Below, in pieces: positions 44,296 to 53,689 of a DNA stretch of 64,000 nucleotides (positions are counted from its first letter, which is position 1; every line of letters begins with the position of its first letter). The DNA comes from Phyllobacterium lublinensis (GTDB lineage Bacteria; Pseudomonadota; Alphaproteobacteria; Rhizobiales; Rhizobiaceae). Both the position numbers and the translations under genes were made by a program. Location: contig NZ_JAIUDQ010000003.1 of NCBI RefSeq assembly GCF_020164435.1, positions 1 through 64,000 of the forward strand. The letters are read 5' to 3'. Under the pieces are notes generated by a model. The model saw only the letters and a list, made by a program, of their open reading frames with translations. It was not told where the DNA came from and did not search any database.

Positions 44296-45195
44296 ATGGA
44301 AAAGGATGTGTTCAAAGGTAGTCTGGAAATGACTGCCGCCATGATCATCTCGGGGACGATTGGCTGGTTTGTGCTGATGTCCGGTCAGCCGGTCCTGTCG
44401 GTTGTGTTCTGGCGCTGTGCCATTGGCGCGGCTACGCTCCTTGCCGTCTGCGCAGCCCTGGGCCTGCTGCGACCGGACGTGATCTCGCTCCGGCTGTTCG
44501 GTCTTGCTGTCGTCGGCGGCATCGCGATCGTGTTGAATTGGGTTCTGCTTTTTGCCGCCTATCCCCGCGCGTCGATCGCCATTGCCACGACTGTCTACAA
44601 TGTGCAGCCGTTCATGCTGGTTGGCCTGGGGGCACTGATCTTCAAGGAAAGGCTCACGGCGACCAAACTTTTCTGGCTGGGGTTTGCCTTTGTGGGCATG
44701 CTGTTGATCGTGCAGGCCAAACCGGGCGGTGCCTACACCGGTTCAGACTATATGGCAGGCATTGCATTGTCGCTTGGTGCCGCCTTCCTTTACGCTATTG
44801 CATCCATCGTCGCCAAACGGCTGAAAGGCACGCCGCCACATCTCATCGCCCTTATTCAGGTCTGTGTCGGCATCATCATGCTGGCGCCTTTGGCCGATTT
44901 CACTTCCCTTCCGCAGAGTGCGGGGCAGTGGGCGAGCATCGTCACGATCGGCGTGGTCCATACTGGCCTCATGTACATCTTGCTGTACAGCGCGATCCAG
45001 AAGTTGCCGACCCATATCACCGGATCGCTTTCGTTCATCTATCCGATCGCTGCCATCCTTGTGGACTATATAGCGTTCGGCCATGCATTGCAGCCAAGCC
45101 AATTGGTGGGGTCGGCGGCCATCCTGATCGCCGCCGCCGGCACCAGCCTTGGCTGGACGTTCCGCAGGCCGCGGCAAGTGAACATCCCGGTCTGA
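44296..45195 (+). CDS. DMT/EamA-family transporter, candidate Lrp target
   Basis: A 299-residue inner-membrane protein with about ten hydrophobic segments in two EamA halves (the second begins near residue 155). ATG 44296 follows AAAGGAG and is preferred over ATG 44272. Pairing with a divergent Lrp gene suggests export of an amino acid or related compound, but the substrate is not known. Its stop is one base from that of the convergent hypothetical gene. Confidence 0.85.
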   Translation: MEKDVFKGSLEMTAAMIISGTIGWFVLMSGQPVLSVVFWRCAIGAATLLAVCAALGLLRPDVISLRLFGLAVVGGIAIVLNWVLLFAAYPRASIAIATTVYNVQPFMLVGLGALIFKERLTATKLFWLGFAFVGMLLIVQAKPGGAYTGSDYMAGIALSLGAAFLYAIASIVAKRLKGTPPHLIALIQVCVGIIMLAPLADFTSLPQSAGQWASIVTIGVVHTGLMYILLYSAIQKLPTHITGSLSFIYPIAAILVDYIAFGHALQPSQLVGSAAILIAAAGTSLGWTFRRPRQVNIPV

Positions 45196-45196
45196 T

Positions 45197-45805
45197 CTAT
45201 GGGCCTATCTGCGGGTGATAGCCGGCCCGCAGTGCCGAAACGGTCGAAGGCGGTGTCAGCAGCTCGACGCCGTCCAGCTTGGGCGCTGAAGGCCCGTAGC
45301 CATTCCACGACCACAAATATGGTTTGCCGCCCTTGATCACATAGGCATTGTCGCCGGCCGCGATCATCGCACCATCGGGCAAACGGGCATAGGATCCCCC
45401 GATCCCGTGGCGTCTCTTGCCGCCCTTGGCATCGAGCCTTTCAGCATGGAGGATCGTATCCATTGCAGGGGCGGACGGGGAAGGCGTCATGTTACCATCC
45501 GCCCAGGCAGCCTGGAATGCCTTGGCCCGCTGGTGCTGGCAATAGAAGCATGGCCGATGGCCGGCCGCGAGCGCGGTTGCTTCGTCGAAGAAGAACAATT
45601 CGGTCCAGCTTTGACGCGCCATGACCTCGCGTCGTACGCCTTTGAACTCGCAAACGCAGATGATCCAGGCCTTGATTGTCCAGCGTCTCTTCAGCAGGGT
45701 GCGGGTCGAGGGATCGTGGATGATGCCCCGATTTCCCATCATCGCGCCGCGCTGTGGCACCGCGACGATCTCGCCAAATGGTGTGACACGGTTTTGCAGG
45801 GGCAT
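45197..45805 (-). CDS. Conserved-looking hypothetical protein
   Basis: A 202-residue protein of unknown function. It includes a GNRGIIHDP segment, a WIICVCEFKG block with a following basic helix, a CxxC pair in HRPCFYCQHQRAKAF near residue 88, and a C-terminal part rich in Gly, Pro and Tyr. The two cysteines and nearby histidines could bind zinc. No signal peptide. A GGAAG site precedes ATG 45805. I do not recognise the family. Confidence 0.7.
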   Translation of the reverse strand: MPLQNRVTPFGEIVAVPQRGAMMGNRGIIHDPSTRTLLKRRWTIKAWIICVCEFKGVRREVMARQSWTELFFFDEATALAAGHRPCFYCQHQRAKAFQAAWADGNMTPSPSAPAMDTILHAERLDAKGGKRRHGIGGSYARLPDGAMIAAGDNAYVIKGGKPYLWSWNGYGPSAPKLDGVELLTPPSTVSALRAGYHPQIGP

Positions 45806-45875
45806 TTGACACTTCCGACTCGTTATACCCCATGCTATCCGGGAACCTGGATCAAAGCGATATCAGGCAGGCTTC

Positions 45876-46574
45876 ATGCGCGTTCTCGTCGTTCAGAATT
45901 ACCGGGATACCGGGTTGGGCCAGGTCGGCCGCGCGCTGGAGGAAGCGGAAGCGGATATCGACCTGCGCAAGGCCTATCTTGGAGAGGCCTTGCCTGCCGA
46001 TCATGCAGGTCACGACGCCTTGGTCGTGCTCGGCGGCGATCAGAATGCGCTTGCCGATGGGGATTACCCTTATCTTCCCGCGCTGGCACGGCTGATCAGG
46101 AATTTCGGCAGCGTCGACAAGGCCGTTCTCGGGATTTGTCTCGGCAGCCAGTTGGTTGCGCGGGGATATGGTGCGCAAAACATCATTGGCCGGCCAACGG
46201 AATTTGGCTGGCACGACGTCCTGCGTTCAGATCTGGTCGCAGCCGATCCAGTATTCTCCACCGTTCCCGATCGTTTCCCGATCTTTCACTGGCATAGCGA
46301 TACGTTCTCGTTGCCGGAGGGGGCAACGCACCTTGCGTCGAGTTCCATGACCGCCAACCAGGCGTTCCGCATCGGTCGTGCCGTCTACGGTATCCAGTTT
46401 CACTTTGAGGCTGACACCAAGCTCGTCGAGCAGTGGAAGGAGGCTTTCGGTGACCAGATTGCGGAAAATCATGGAGATTGGTTGAAGAATTACGAGACAC
46501 ACGCCGGCCGCAGCGGCGCCGCTGCCGACGCGGCCGGCCTGGCATTGGCACGCGCCTGGGTCGCGTTGATCTAA
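45876..46574 (+). CDS. Class I glutamine amidotransferase
   Basis: A 232-residue protein with the GATase1 fold. The catalytic nucleophile is in LGICLGSQLVARGYG (Cys near residue 89), and the His/Glu pair is in GIQFHFEADTK near residue 173. It resembles the stand-alone amidotransferases related to GMP synthase's N-terminal half. The partner synthetase is not encoded here. It is divergent from the hypothetical gene. Substrate unknown. Confidence 0.85.
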   Translation: MRVLVVQNYRDTGLGQVGRALEEAEADIDLRKAYLGEALPADHAGHDALVVLGGDQNALADGDYPYLPALARLIRNFGSVDKAVLGICLGSQLVARGYGAQNIIGRPTEFGWHDVLRSDLVAADPVFSTVPDRFPIFHWHSDTFSLPEGATHLASSSMTANQAFRIGRAVYGIQFHFEADTKLVEQWKEAFGDQIAENHGDWLKNYETHAGRSGAAADAAGLALARAWVALI

Positions 46575-46759
46575 GGGATTCATCCATCTGGTCTGACAGG
46601 CATATGCAGTTCAGTTGCAACTCTGCAACACGCGAATACTGAATCGGAATCGGGTCGTGGATTTGTGTTGAGCGTGTCTTTCATTCACTAGTTGGTAAGC
46701 ATTGCATCCTGTAGTGGCCTCACTGGTTAACTGGCATCAAGCCAGGTTCAAGACAAGTG

Positions 46760-46915
46760 ATGGAAACACCCGCAATGACCACCAAGAGTGCTGCTCTTTT
46801 GACCGCCGTAATGCTCTCCGCCATTCTCTTCATGGGCGTGGGATTGTTCTCGGTCGACGCCGGTGGACACACGGTTTCCAGTGATGGGTACGGGATCAGC
46901 ACCGCTTCTCGCTGA
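46760..46915 (+). CDS. Small single-span membrane protein (51 residues)
   Basis: A short frame encoding a protein with a hydrophobic segment (LLTAVMLSAILFMGVGLFSV, about residues 13-32) and a short polar C-terminus. An internal ATG at 46775 gives a 46-residue version. The ribosome-binding site is weak. It occupies the gap between the amidotransferase and the convergent metallophosphoesterase. Whether it is expressed is uncertain. Confidence 0.4.
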   Translation: METPAMTTKSAALLTAVMLSAILFMGVGLFSVDAGGHTVSSDGYGISTASR

Positions 46916-46924
46916 AGCAGGCGC

Positions 46925-47662
46925 TCACACGACCGCTTCCAGAAAAACCTTCTGATCAAAGTCGATCGCTATGGCGCTGAGCCTTCCGCTCGCATAGGCG
47001 CCGGTATCGAGATTGATGCGGTTTGGCCGCTTCTCGACATCGCCGACCGGCGTATGACCATGAACGATGACCTTGGAATGCAGGCGCGGATTGTCCAGGA
47101 ACTCCCACCTTATCCAGATCAGATCGTCGGGATCCTGATCGTTGAGATCGACGCCGGGGCGTATGCCCGCGTGGCAGAAGAAGAAATCGCCGAACACGAT
47201 CGATCGCGGAAGTCCGCGTAGAAATTGGACATGCGACGGCGGCATCGCCTCGGCAAGCGCCTTGCGTCCCGCTGCCACTGAATCCGGGTCGTTGAACTCA
47301 ATGCTGACACCATAGGACAATGCAGTTTGCCGCCCGCCATTACGCGCAAACAGTCCATACGCATCGCCCGTTTCAAGAAATTCGAGCAATCCGACGTCGT
47401 GGTTTCCCGCAAGCGCCAGCATGCGGTGTGTCTTTCGCTGCAGATTGACCAAGAGGTCGAGGACACCCTTTGAATCGGGGCCACGGTCAATATAGTCACC
47501 GAGATGAACCACTACCCAGTCAAAAGGTGGAGATTTTTCGTTTTCGGCAAGGATGCGGCGATGCATTGCCTGCAACAGGTCCAGACGCCCATGCACGTCA
47601 CCAATGGCGTAGACCCGTAATCTGTCCGGGCCGCGTGCGTGTCTGAATTCGATTGTCCTCAT
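46925..47662 (-). CDS. Metallophosphoesterase (calcineurin-like; PrpA/ApaH-like)
   Basis: A 245-residue phosphatase. Metal-binding motifs are in the family order: GDVHGRLD near residue 22, GDYIDRGPDSKG near 52, GNHD near 81, and HGHTPVG near 201. Such proteins act as serine/threonine phosphatases or diadenosine tetraphosphatases. Its start codon overlaps the stop codon of the GntR regulator gene upstream, so the two are cotranscribed. Confidence 0.88.
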   Translation of the reverse strand: MRTIEFRHARGPDRLRVYAIGDVHGRLDLLQAMHRRILAENEKSPPFDWVVVHLGDYIDRGPDSKGVLDLLVNLQRKTHRMLALAGNHDVGLLEFLETGDAYGLFARNGGRQTALSYGVSIEFNDPDSVAAGRKALAEAMPPSHVQFLRGLPRSIVFGDFFFCHAGIRPGVDLNDQDPDDLIWIRWEFLDNPRLHSKVIVHGHTPVGDVEKRPNRINLDTGAYASGRLSAIAIDFDQKVFLEAVV

Positions 47663-48435
47663 TCTGGCTCTCGCTGATTACGCCGCAGGCGAGATATGTC
47701 CTGGCGCGCCCGGTCGCGGGTCGCATCGCTCTGTGCCTGCGCGATGAAGTCGATGTGTTCGCTCACGGCAATGCGGGCACCCGCGGGGTCCGAAGCCATG
47801 ATTGCGTCGAATATCGCGCGATGCTGATCAAGCAGCTTCACCCGCGCGCCAGGAAAACGATAGATCACGCTACGATTGTAAAACACGTCATCCGCAAGCA
47901 ACCGGTAGCAGGAGCGCAATGTATGCAACAGGATGATGTTGTGTGCACACTCGCCGATGGCATTGTGCAATTCGACATCGAGCTCGGCTTCCCGCTCGAA
48001 ATCATCGGTCTGGTACGCTTGCTCCATGGCCGTCATGATGTGGCGCAGCAGAAGCCGGTCATCATCGGTCGCCCGCCGGGCCGCATAGTCGGCGGCGATG
48101 CTTTCGACTTCGCGGCGATATTCGAGATAGTCCGCCGCCGCCCGCCTGTGGCTGGAGATCAGGTCCATCATCGGCTTGGAAAACACCTCGCCGATCACGT
48201 CGGCCACAAATGTTCCACCGCCATGCCGTGTGATGAGCAGGCCTTTGCCTTCCAGCGCCTTGAGCGCACTGCGCAGGATTGGGCGCGATACGTCGAACTG
48301 GACCGAAAGTTCACGTTCGCCGGGGAGGCGATCGCCGACCCGCAGCACGCCTTCAAGAATGAGCATTTCGATTTGGCCGATGATGTCGTCGGCAGTGCGC
48401 GAAGACGGGACGCGGGCGAAAATGGGTCTGGTCAT
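47659..48435 (-). CDS. GntR-family regulator, FadR/FCD type
   Basis: A 258-residue regulator. The N-terminal winged helix (about residues 10-75; SSRTADDIIGQIEMLILEG, then PGERELSVQFDVSRPILRSAL) is followed by an all-helical FCD ligand-binding domain with metal-site Asp/His residues (ELDVELHNAIG near 145, and EHIDFI near 235). FadR-type regulators sense small organic acids. Possible starts are 48435, 48465 and 48495; the last would run into the operator palindrome at 48485-48511, so a shorter form is preferred. It overlaps the phosphatase gene by four bases. Confidence 0.87.
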   Translation of the reverse strand: MTRPIFARVPSSRTADDIIGQIEMLILEGVLRVGDRLPGERELSVQFDVSRPILRSALKALEGKGLLITRHGGGTFVADVIGEVFSKPMMDLISSHRRAAADYLEYRREVESIAADYAARRATDDDRLLLRHIMTAMEQAYQTDDFEREAELDVELHNAIGECAHNIILLHTLRSCYRLLADDVFYNRSVIYRFPGARVKLLDQHRAIFDAIMASDPAGARIAVSEHIDFIAQAQSDATRDRARQDISRLRRNQREPE

Positions 48436-48484
48436 GAATGGGTCCGCAGCAATGGCATGGCTCATACCGTACCGACAAAGCGGG

Positions 48485-48511
48485 AAACTGGTCAATTAAT
48501 TGATCCAGTTT
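48485..48511. promoter_or_regulatory. Palindromic operator upstream of the GntR gene
   Basis: A 27-base near-palindrome with AAACTGG and CCAGTTT arms around a perfect core TCAATTAATTGA. Its TGGT...CCA spacing resembles FadR-type GntR operators. It lies between the GntR gene and the divergent DUF3422 gene, fitting autoregulation. Confidence 0.5.
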
Positions 48512-48627
48512 CGGTCGCCTTTATGGTCTTATTTGCCGCAGCCTTCGCAGATGGAAACTGTTGAAAGCTCGGCCTGATCCGTTCACGATCCCGTGACAGC
48601 AACCGATCAGGACGAGACCGGTCAGGG

Positions 48628-49941
48628 ATGATGGGGAAAAGATTGAAACAGGCAACACCGCCGCTCGCGAGTGTCGCATCAAGCCCAGGCGGCGTCATGG
48701 GATTTCCAGCACATGCAGAACGTGCCGTTGCACTCGGCGAGGTGCACGCGCGGCCTTATCCGCTTGTGGATACGCCGCGCCTGCTGATCCAGCTTGCCTT
48801 CATGACGGAAGGCGGATCGACAGTCGACCACGCCGTGTTGGCCGAACTCAGCCGGAGCATTGGCATAGCGCCGCCGGCTCGTGATGCCCGCCACCACATC
48901 ATGCCCTGGGGCAATGGAACGCTCCGGTGGGAGCGGCATACGGAGTTTTCGACCTATCTTTGGGAGGGGCCCATGCCGCGCGACGGCAGTGTGGCCCAAC
49001 ATCCCTTTGGCCATGGGTTCAATCCTCCCGGGACGGTGATCGACGGTGTCCGGTTGGAAATCATCAAGAAGGATCGAAATGCCCAGGCATTGATTTCCGA
49101 ATTCGACCCCGCAAGCCTTTGCTATAGTGATGTCGAAAACGGGCTGGCCTCGATCGTCACCGATTTCCGGCAGGATCGCGATGGGATGACCCGCATCCTG
49201 ATTCTCGACAATGGCCTGTCTCCGGCCCGCGCTGGCGCACTGTCGCAGAGGGTCATTGAAATCGAAACCTATCGCACGCTCGCCATGCTGGGCCTTCCGC
49301 TGGCACATTCGCTGTCGCCGCGCATCCGTCGTATCGAAGACAGGCTTGCCGGGCTCACCAATGAGATGCGGGACTCCACGTCGGACAGTCACAAGCTGCT
49401 CGACGAGTTGACGTCATTGGCCGCTGAACTTGAGGCTGACGCCGCCTCCAGCCTTTATCGCTTCGGGGCAAGTCGCGCGTACAATGGCATTGTTCTGGAA
49501 CGGCTGGCAGCGTTGCAGGAAGAGCCTGTGACCGGCTACGAAACCTGGGGCGCTTTCATCCAGCGCCGCATGGCACCGGCGATGCGAACCTGCCGTTCGG
49601 TGAGCGGACGGCAGGAGAGCCTGTCTGAAAAGCTTTCCCGGGCCGCGACCTTGCTGCGCACCTCCGTGGACGTCGAACTCGAGCGCCAGAACCGGGACCT
49701 GCTCACCTCGATGAACAAACGTGCCCAATTGCAACTGCGGTTGCAACGGACCGTCGAGGGCCTGTCGGTAGCAGCGATCTCCTATTACGTCGTCGGTCTG
49801 TTCTATTATCTGGCGCGTGGCGCAGAAACCTATATTCCCGAACTGCACGCGTCAGTGCTGACTGCCATCTTCGTGCCCATTGCGATTCTGGCGATGTGGT
49901 ATGTGGTCAAGGCCATCCGCAAATCACATGCGGAGGATTGA
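48628..49941 (+). CDS. DUF3422-family membrane protein
   Basis: A 437-residue protein. The N-terminal part reads AHAERAVALGEVHARPYPLV, characteristic of DUF3422, and the body has long helices including a region near residues 230-350 that looks coiled-coil. Two C-terminal membrane segments (about residues 380-397 and 409-428) anchor it in the inner membrane. Function is unknown; the family resembles CorA-like proteins in its large cytoplasmic domain with two C-terminal membrane helices, but lacks the GMN motif. It is divergent from the GntR gene. Confidence 0.85.
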   Translation: MMGKRLKQATPPLASVASSPGGVMGFPAHAERAVALGEVHARPYPLVDTPRLLIQLAFMTEGGSTVDHAVLAELSRSIGIAPPARDARHHIMPWGNGTLRWERHTEFSTYLWEGPMPRDGSVAQHPFGHGFNPPGTVIDGVRLEIIKKDRNAQALISEFDPASLCYSDVENGLASIVTDFRQDRDGMTRILILDNGLSPARAGALSQRVIEIETYRTLAMLGLPLAHSLSPRIRRIEDRLAGLTNEMRDSTSDSHKLLDELTSLAAELEADAASSLYRFGASRAYNGIVLERLAALQEEPVTGYETWGAFIQRRMAPAMRTCRSVSGRQESLSEKLSRAATLLRTSVDVELERQNRDLLTSMNKRAQLQLRLQRTVEGLSVAAISYYVVGLFYYLARGAETYIPELHASVLTAIFVPIAILAMWYVVKAIRKSHAED

Positions 49942-50841
49942 TCATTTTCGATCCCAGGGAGCCACAGGCCCGTATAGCCCCGCCAGATAATCGATGAACA
50001 GCCGGACTTTCGCAGGCAGGAACTGGCGCGAAGGGTAGACCGCATAGATCGCGATGTTGCGAGAAGCAGCATAATCTTCAAGCACACGCACCAGAAGACC
50101 GTTCGCCAGCTCCGGTCCGATGTCCCAGGTGGAGCGTAACGCGATGCCAAGGCCGCCAAGGACCGCTTCACGCACGACTTCGCTGGAGTTCGTAAGGAGC
50201 GGCCCTGCCGGACGCCATGTTACGGCACCGAATGGCCCAATCAGGCGCCACGGGTCACCGTTGTGAGCGGCGAGACAGACATGGTTCTCGAGATCAGAAA
50301 ATGATTGCGGCAGTCCGTGTTCTGCAACGTAGCGTGGCGCAGCGACAAGGAATCGCTCTACCGGCGCCAGCTTGCGCGCAACGAGACTGGAATCGGATAG
50401 TTCAGCGATCCGGATCGCAAGGTCGTAGCCCTCACCGACGATGTCGACGAACTCGTCGGCGAGGACCAGATTGACCGCCAGATCGGGATTGGCGCGCATG
50501 AATGGCTCGAGATGGGGAGCAATATGCATGCGCCCAAAGGTGGTCGGCACGGCTACCTTCAGCATACCATGCGCCTGTTCGGAGCGGCGCGATACAAACG
50601 CCTCGGCCTCCTCCACCCCTGACAGGATGGCCAGCACGCGCTCATAATATCCTTGGCCTGTCTCCGTCAGTGCAATCTGCCTCGTCGTGCGCTGCATCAG
50701 CCGCGTGCCCAGACGCTCCTCCAGCCGCCGCAACCGCTTGGAAACGACGGCAGGCGACAGGCCGAGCTCCCGACCCGCAGCCGACATGCTTCCAGCAGAG
50801 ACCACGCGCGCAAAGATTTCCATATCGTTGAATTCACTCAT
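49942..50841 (-). CDS. LysR-family transcriptional regulator
   Basis: A 299-residue regulator with an N-terminal winged helix (about residues 4-62; MEIFARVVSAGSMSAA, then [18 protein letters not shown]) and a C-terminal ligand-binding domain. It is of the CrgA/DsdC-like group that often acts as a local regulator. It is divergent from glcDEF, and the gap holds a T-N11-A motif inside a perfect inverted repeat, the classic LysR arrangement, so glcDEF is the likely target. Its stop directly follows that of the convergent DUF3422 gene. Start ATG 50841 is chosen. Confidence 0.87.
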   Translation of the reverse strand: MSEFNDMEIFARVVSAGSMSAAGRELGLSPAVVSKRLRRLEERLGTRLMQRTTRQIALTETGQGYYERVLAILSGVEEAEAFVSRRSEQAHGMLKVAVPTTFGRMHIAPHLEPFMRANPDLAVNLVLADEFVDIVGEGYDLAIRIAELSDSSLVARKLAPVERFLVAAPRYVAEHGLPQSFSDLENHVCLAAHNGDPWRLIGPFGAVTWRPAGPLLTNSSEVVREAVLGGLGIALRSTWDIGPELANGLLVRVLEDYAASRNIAIYAVYPSRQFLPAKVRLFIDYLAGLYGPVAPWDRK

Positions 50842-50929
50842 GCCCGCACTCTTTCTGTCAGGAGATGATAAGGTCAAGCGCAAATGCTAACGTGAGTTTG
50901 GCGCATCTTTACAAAATCGGACAGCGAGA

Positions 50930-50946
50930 GGTAAAGATATTTTACC
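50930..50946. promoter_or_regulatory. GGTAAA-N5-TTTACC inverted repeat upstream of glcD (LysR-type site)
   Basis: A perfect 6-5-6 inverted repeat containing T-N11-A, 32 bases before the glcD start. A further related half site, CTTTAC, lies at about 50907-50912. Position and pattern fit binding by the divergent LysR protein. Confidence 0.5.
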
Positions 50947-50977
50947 AGTTTGGTGAGCAGGCGAGTCGGGAGTTTTC

Positions 50978-52474
50978 ATGTCTGGGTTGATGATGCCTGA
51001 AGCGGATGCAGCGACAATGTCGCGGCGTTCGGACATTGTTGCCGCACTACGCGCGATTGTGCCGGGTGAGGGTGTCGTCGACGTTGTCAATGAAATGCGC
51101 GCCTTTGAAACCGACGCCTTGACCGCGTACCGGCAACTGCCGCTGGTCGTGGTGCTGCCACAAACCGTGCAGCAGGTCTCGCGCGTGCTGAAATATTGCC
51201 ATGAGAACAATGTGAAGGTGGTGCCCCGCGGCTCAGGAACGTCCTTGTCGGGCGGTGCGCTGCCGCTCGAGGATGCGGTCCTCCTGGTCATGTCCCGCTT
51301 CAACAGGATTCTCGAGATCGATTACCCAAACCGCGCCGCTGTCGTTCAGCCAGGCGTCACGAACCTTGGAATTACCAAGGCCGTCGAACATGAGGGGTTC
51401 TATTACGCGCCCGACCCATCTTCCCAGATCGCCTGTTCTATCGGTGGTAATGTGGCGGAGAACTCGGGCGGTGTGCACTGCTTGAAGTATGGCTTGACCG
51501 CCAACAACGTGCTCGGTCTGGAAATGGTTCTCATCACGGGTGAAGTGGTGCGGCTCGGTGGCAAGCATCTCGATACCGACGGTTATGATCTCCTTGGCCT
51601 GATGACCGGCTCGGAAGGTCTGCTCGGGGTGGTAACTGAAGTAACCGTTCGAATCCTGCAGAAACCGGCAACGGCCCGCGCGCTGATGATCGGATTTCCG
51701 ACGAGTGAGGAAGCCGGTCAATGCGTTGCCGACGTCATTGCGGCTGGCATCATTCCGGGCGGCATGGAAATGATGGACCGGCCAGCCATCCATGCGGCCG
51801 AGGATTTCGTGCATGCGGGATACCCTCTCGACGTTGAGGCGCTGTTGATCGTCGAACTCGACGGACCAGTGGTCGAAGTCGACCATCTGATCAGTGTGGT
51901 TGAGGCCATAGGTCGAAGGAATGGTGCTACAACCTGCGTCGTCTCGCAAAGCGAAGAAGAGCGGTTGGTGTTCTGGGCGGGCCGCAAGGCGGCATTCCCG
52001 GCCGTAGGACGTATTTCACCCGATTATCTATGTATGGACGGGACGATCCCTCGCAAGGAATTGCCGAAAGTGCTGGCTGGCATGCGCGAACTGTCCGACA
52101 AATACGGGCTTCGTGTCGCGAACGTCTTTCATGCCGGCGACGGCAATCTCCACCCCCTCATTCTTTACGACGCCAACATACCGGAACAGTTGCACAAGGC
52201 CGAGAGTTTTGGCGCCGACATCCTGCGGCTCTGCGTCAGGGTTGGCGGTGTCTTGACCGGAGAACACGGCGTTGGGGTGGAAAAGCGGGACCTGATGCCG
52301 GAAATGTTCAACGAGGTCGATCTCAATCAACAGATCCGCGTCAAATGTGCCTTCGATGACAAACACCTGCTTAATCCGGGCAAAGTGTTCCCGCAGTTGC
52401 ATCGCTGCGCCGAGCTTGGCCGCATGCACGTGCACGCCGGGCAGGTGCCGTTTCCTGATGTACCGAGATTTTGA
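50978..52474 (+). CDS. glcD: Glycolate oxidase subunit GlcD
   Basis: A 498-residue FAD-linked oxidase. The FAD-binding type-4 domain (about residues 55-230) has VVPRGSGTSLSGGALP and the SSQIACSIGGNVAENSGG segment, and the C-terminal FAD-oxidase domain includes VFHAGDGNLHPLI and GEHGVGVEKRDLM. GlcD oxidises glycolate to glyoxylate as part of the membrane-associated GlcDEF complex. Start ATG 50978 lies after GGGAG. The glcE start overlaps its stop. A divergent LysR gene and operator lie upstream. Confidence 0.93.
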   Translation: MSGLMMPEADAATMSRRSDIVAALRAIVPGEGVVDVVNEMRAFETDALTAYRQLPLVVVLPQTVQQVSRVLKYCHENNVKVVPRGSGTSLSGGALPLEDAVLLVMSRFNRILEIDYPNRAAVVQPGVTNLGITKAVEHEGFYYAPDPSSQIACSIGGNVAENSGGVHCLKYGLTANNVLGLEMVLITGEVVRLGGKHLDTDGYDLLGLMTGSEGLLGVVTEVTVRILQKPATARALMIGFPTSEEAGQCVADVIAAGIIPGGMEMMDRPAIHAAEDFVHAGYPLDVEALLIVELDGPVVEVDHLISVVEAIGRRNGATTCVVSQSEEERLVFWAGRKAAFPAVGRISPDYLCMDGTIPRKELPKVLAGMRELSDKYGLRVANVFHAGDGNLHPLILYDANIPEQLHKAESFGADILRLCVRVGGVLTGEHGVGVEKRDLMPEMFNEVDLNQQIRVKCAFDDKHLLNPGKVFPQLHRCAELGRMHVHAGQVPFPDVPRF

Positions 52475-53688
52475 GCGTGACGGTTCTTACCCCCAATACG
52501 GAACAGGAGATCGTCGAGGCCGTGCAGTGGGCTCTCGCAGAGGAGGCTCCCGTTGAAATCATTGGATATGGCTCAAAGCGCGATCTTGGCCGCCCCTTGC
52601 AGACCGAACATACGATTGCCTTGTCCGCCTATACGGGCATCACGCTCTACGAGCCGGACGAACTCGTCCTCAGCGCCAAGGCCGGTACCTCCATCGCAGA
52701 GCTGGAGACGCTTCTTGCCGAAAATGGCCAGGCATTCCAATTCGAGCCGATGGATTATGGCCCGCTTCTCGGCCTCGCTGCCGGGCAAGGCAGTCTTGGC
52801 GGTTTGCTGTCCACCAATCTTTGCGGTCCGCGCCGTCTCAAGGCGGGCTCGGCCCGCGACCACGTACTTGGGGTGCGGGTCGTCTCGGGTCGAGGCGAAC
52901 TGTTCAAGTCGGGCGGACGGGTGGTCAAGAATGTGACCGGCTATGATCTGTCGAAGGGTATGGCAAATTCCTGGGGGACGCTCGGGATCACCACTGAAAT
53001 CACCTTCAAGGTTCTTCCGGCGCCTGAAACGGAGACCACGCTGGTCATTCGCGGGCTCGCAGACGACGAGGCGGCGCGTGCCATGGCTATTGCCATGGGA
53101 TCTAGTGGCGAGGTGGCCTCCGCCGCACATCTGCCGGGCAACGTTGCCAGCCGCGTCATTGACGGAGCATTGAACGGGGAGGCCTCTACCCTGCTGCGTC
53201 TCGAAGGCTTCGCGCCATCAGTGGCTGATCGTGCCAGCATGCTGAAAAACCTGCTTGCAGCCGCCGGGGCGATCGATGCCCTTCCACTTGAGGTGTCGCG
53301 CAGGTTATGGCGCGAGGTGCGTGACGTCATTCCGTTTGCTGATGCTACCGATCGACCGGTTTGGCGCGTGTCCATGGTGCCGATGGAAGCCTACAAGCTG
53401 GTGGCCTCCTTGCGCATGGGCGCGGCCGTGGATGCGTTTTACGACTGGCAGGGCGGTCTCGTCTGGCTGCGCATGGAGGGGGATCCGGAGGCAGAGGCCG
53501 TCCGTGCGTTGATCCGCAAGTACGGCGGCGGCCACGCCACGCTGGTTCGCGCTCCAGCAAGCGTGCGGGCCAGCTTGTCTGTATTTGAGCCGCAACCGGC
53601 ACCGCTCGCCGCCCTGTCGAAGCGTCTGAAACAACAATTCGATCCTGGCGGAATTTTGAACCCGGGCCGCATGGTCGCAGGAGTATAG
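52471..53688 (+). CDS. glcE: Glycolate oxidase subunit GlcE
   Basis: A 405-residue FAD-binding subunit related to GlcD but shorter. The FAD-binding segment includes EIIGYGSKRDLG near residue 28, and GLLSTNLCGPRRLKAGSARD near 110. The start is a TTG (52471) overlapping the glcD stop, or GTG 52477. It is translated with glcD and glcF in one operon. The last region, PGGILNPGRM, is typical of the family's end. Confidence 0.9.
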   Translation: MSVTVLTPNTEQEIVEAVQWALAEEAPVEIIGYGSKRDLGRPLQTEHTIALSAYTGITLYEPDELVLSAKAGTSIAELETLLAENGQAFQFEPMDYGPLLGLAAGQGSLGGLLSTNLCGPRRLKAGSARDHVLGVRVVSGRGELFKSGGRVVKNVTGYDLSKGMANSWGTLGITTEITFKVLPAPETETTLVIRGLADDEAARAMAIAMGSSGEVASAAHLPGNVASRVIDGALNGEASTLLRLEGFAPSVADRASMLKNLLAAAGAIDALPLEVSRRLWREVRDVIPFADATDRPVWRVSMVPMEAYKLVASLRMGAAVDAFYDWQGGLVWLRMEGDPEAEAVRALIRKYGGGHATLVRAPASVRASLSVFEPQPAPLAALSKRLKQQFDPGGILNPGRMVAGV

Positions 53689-53689
53689 C

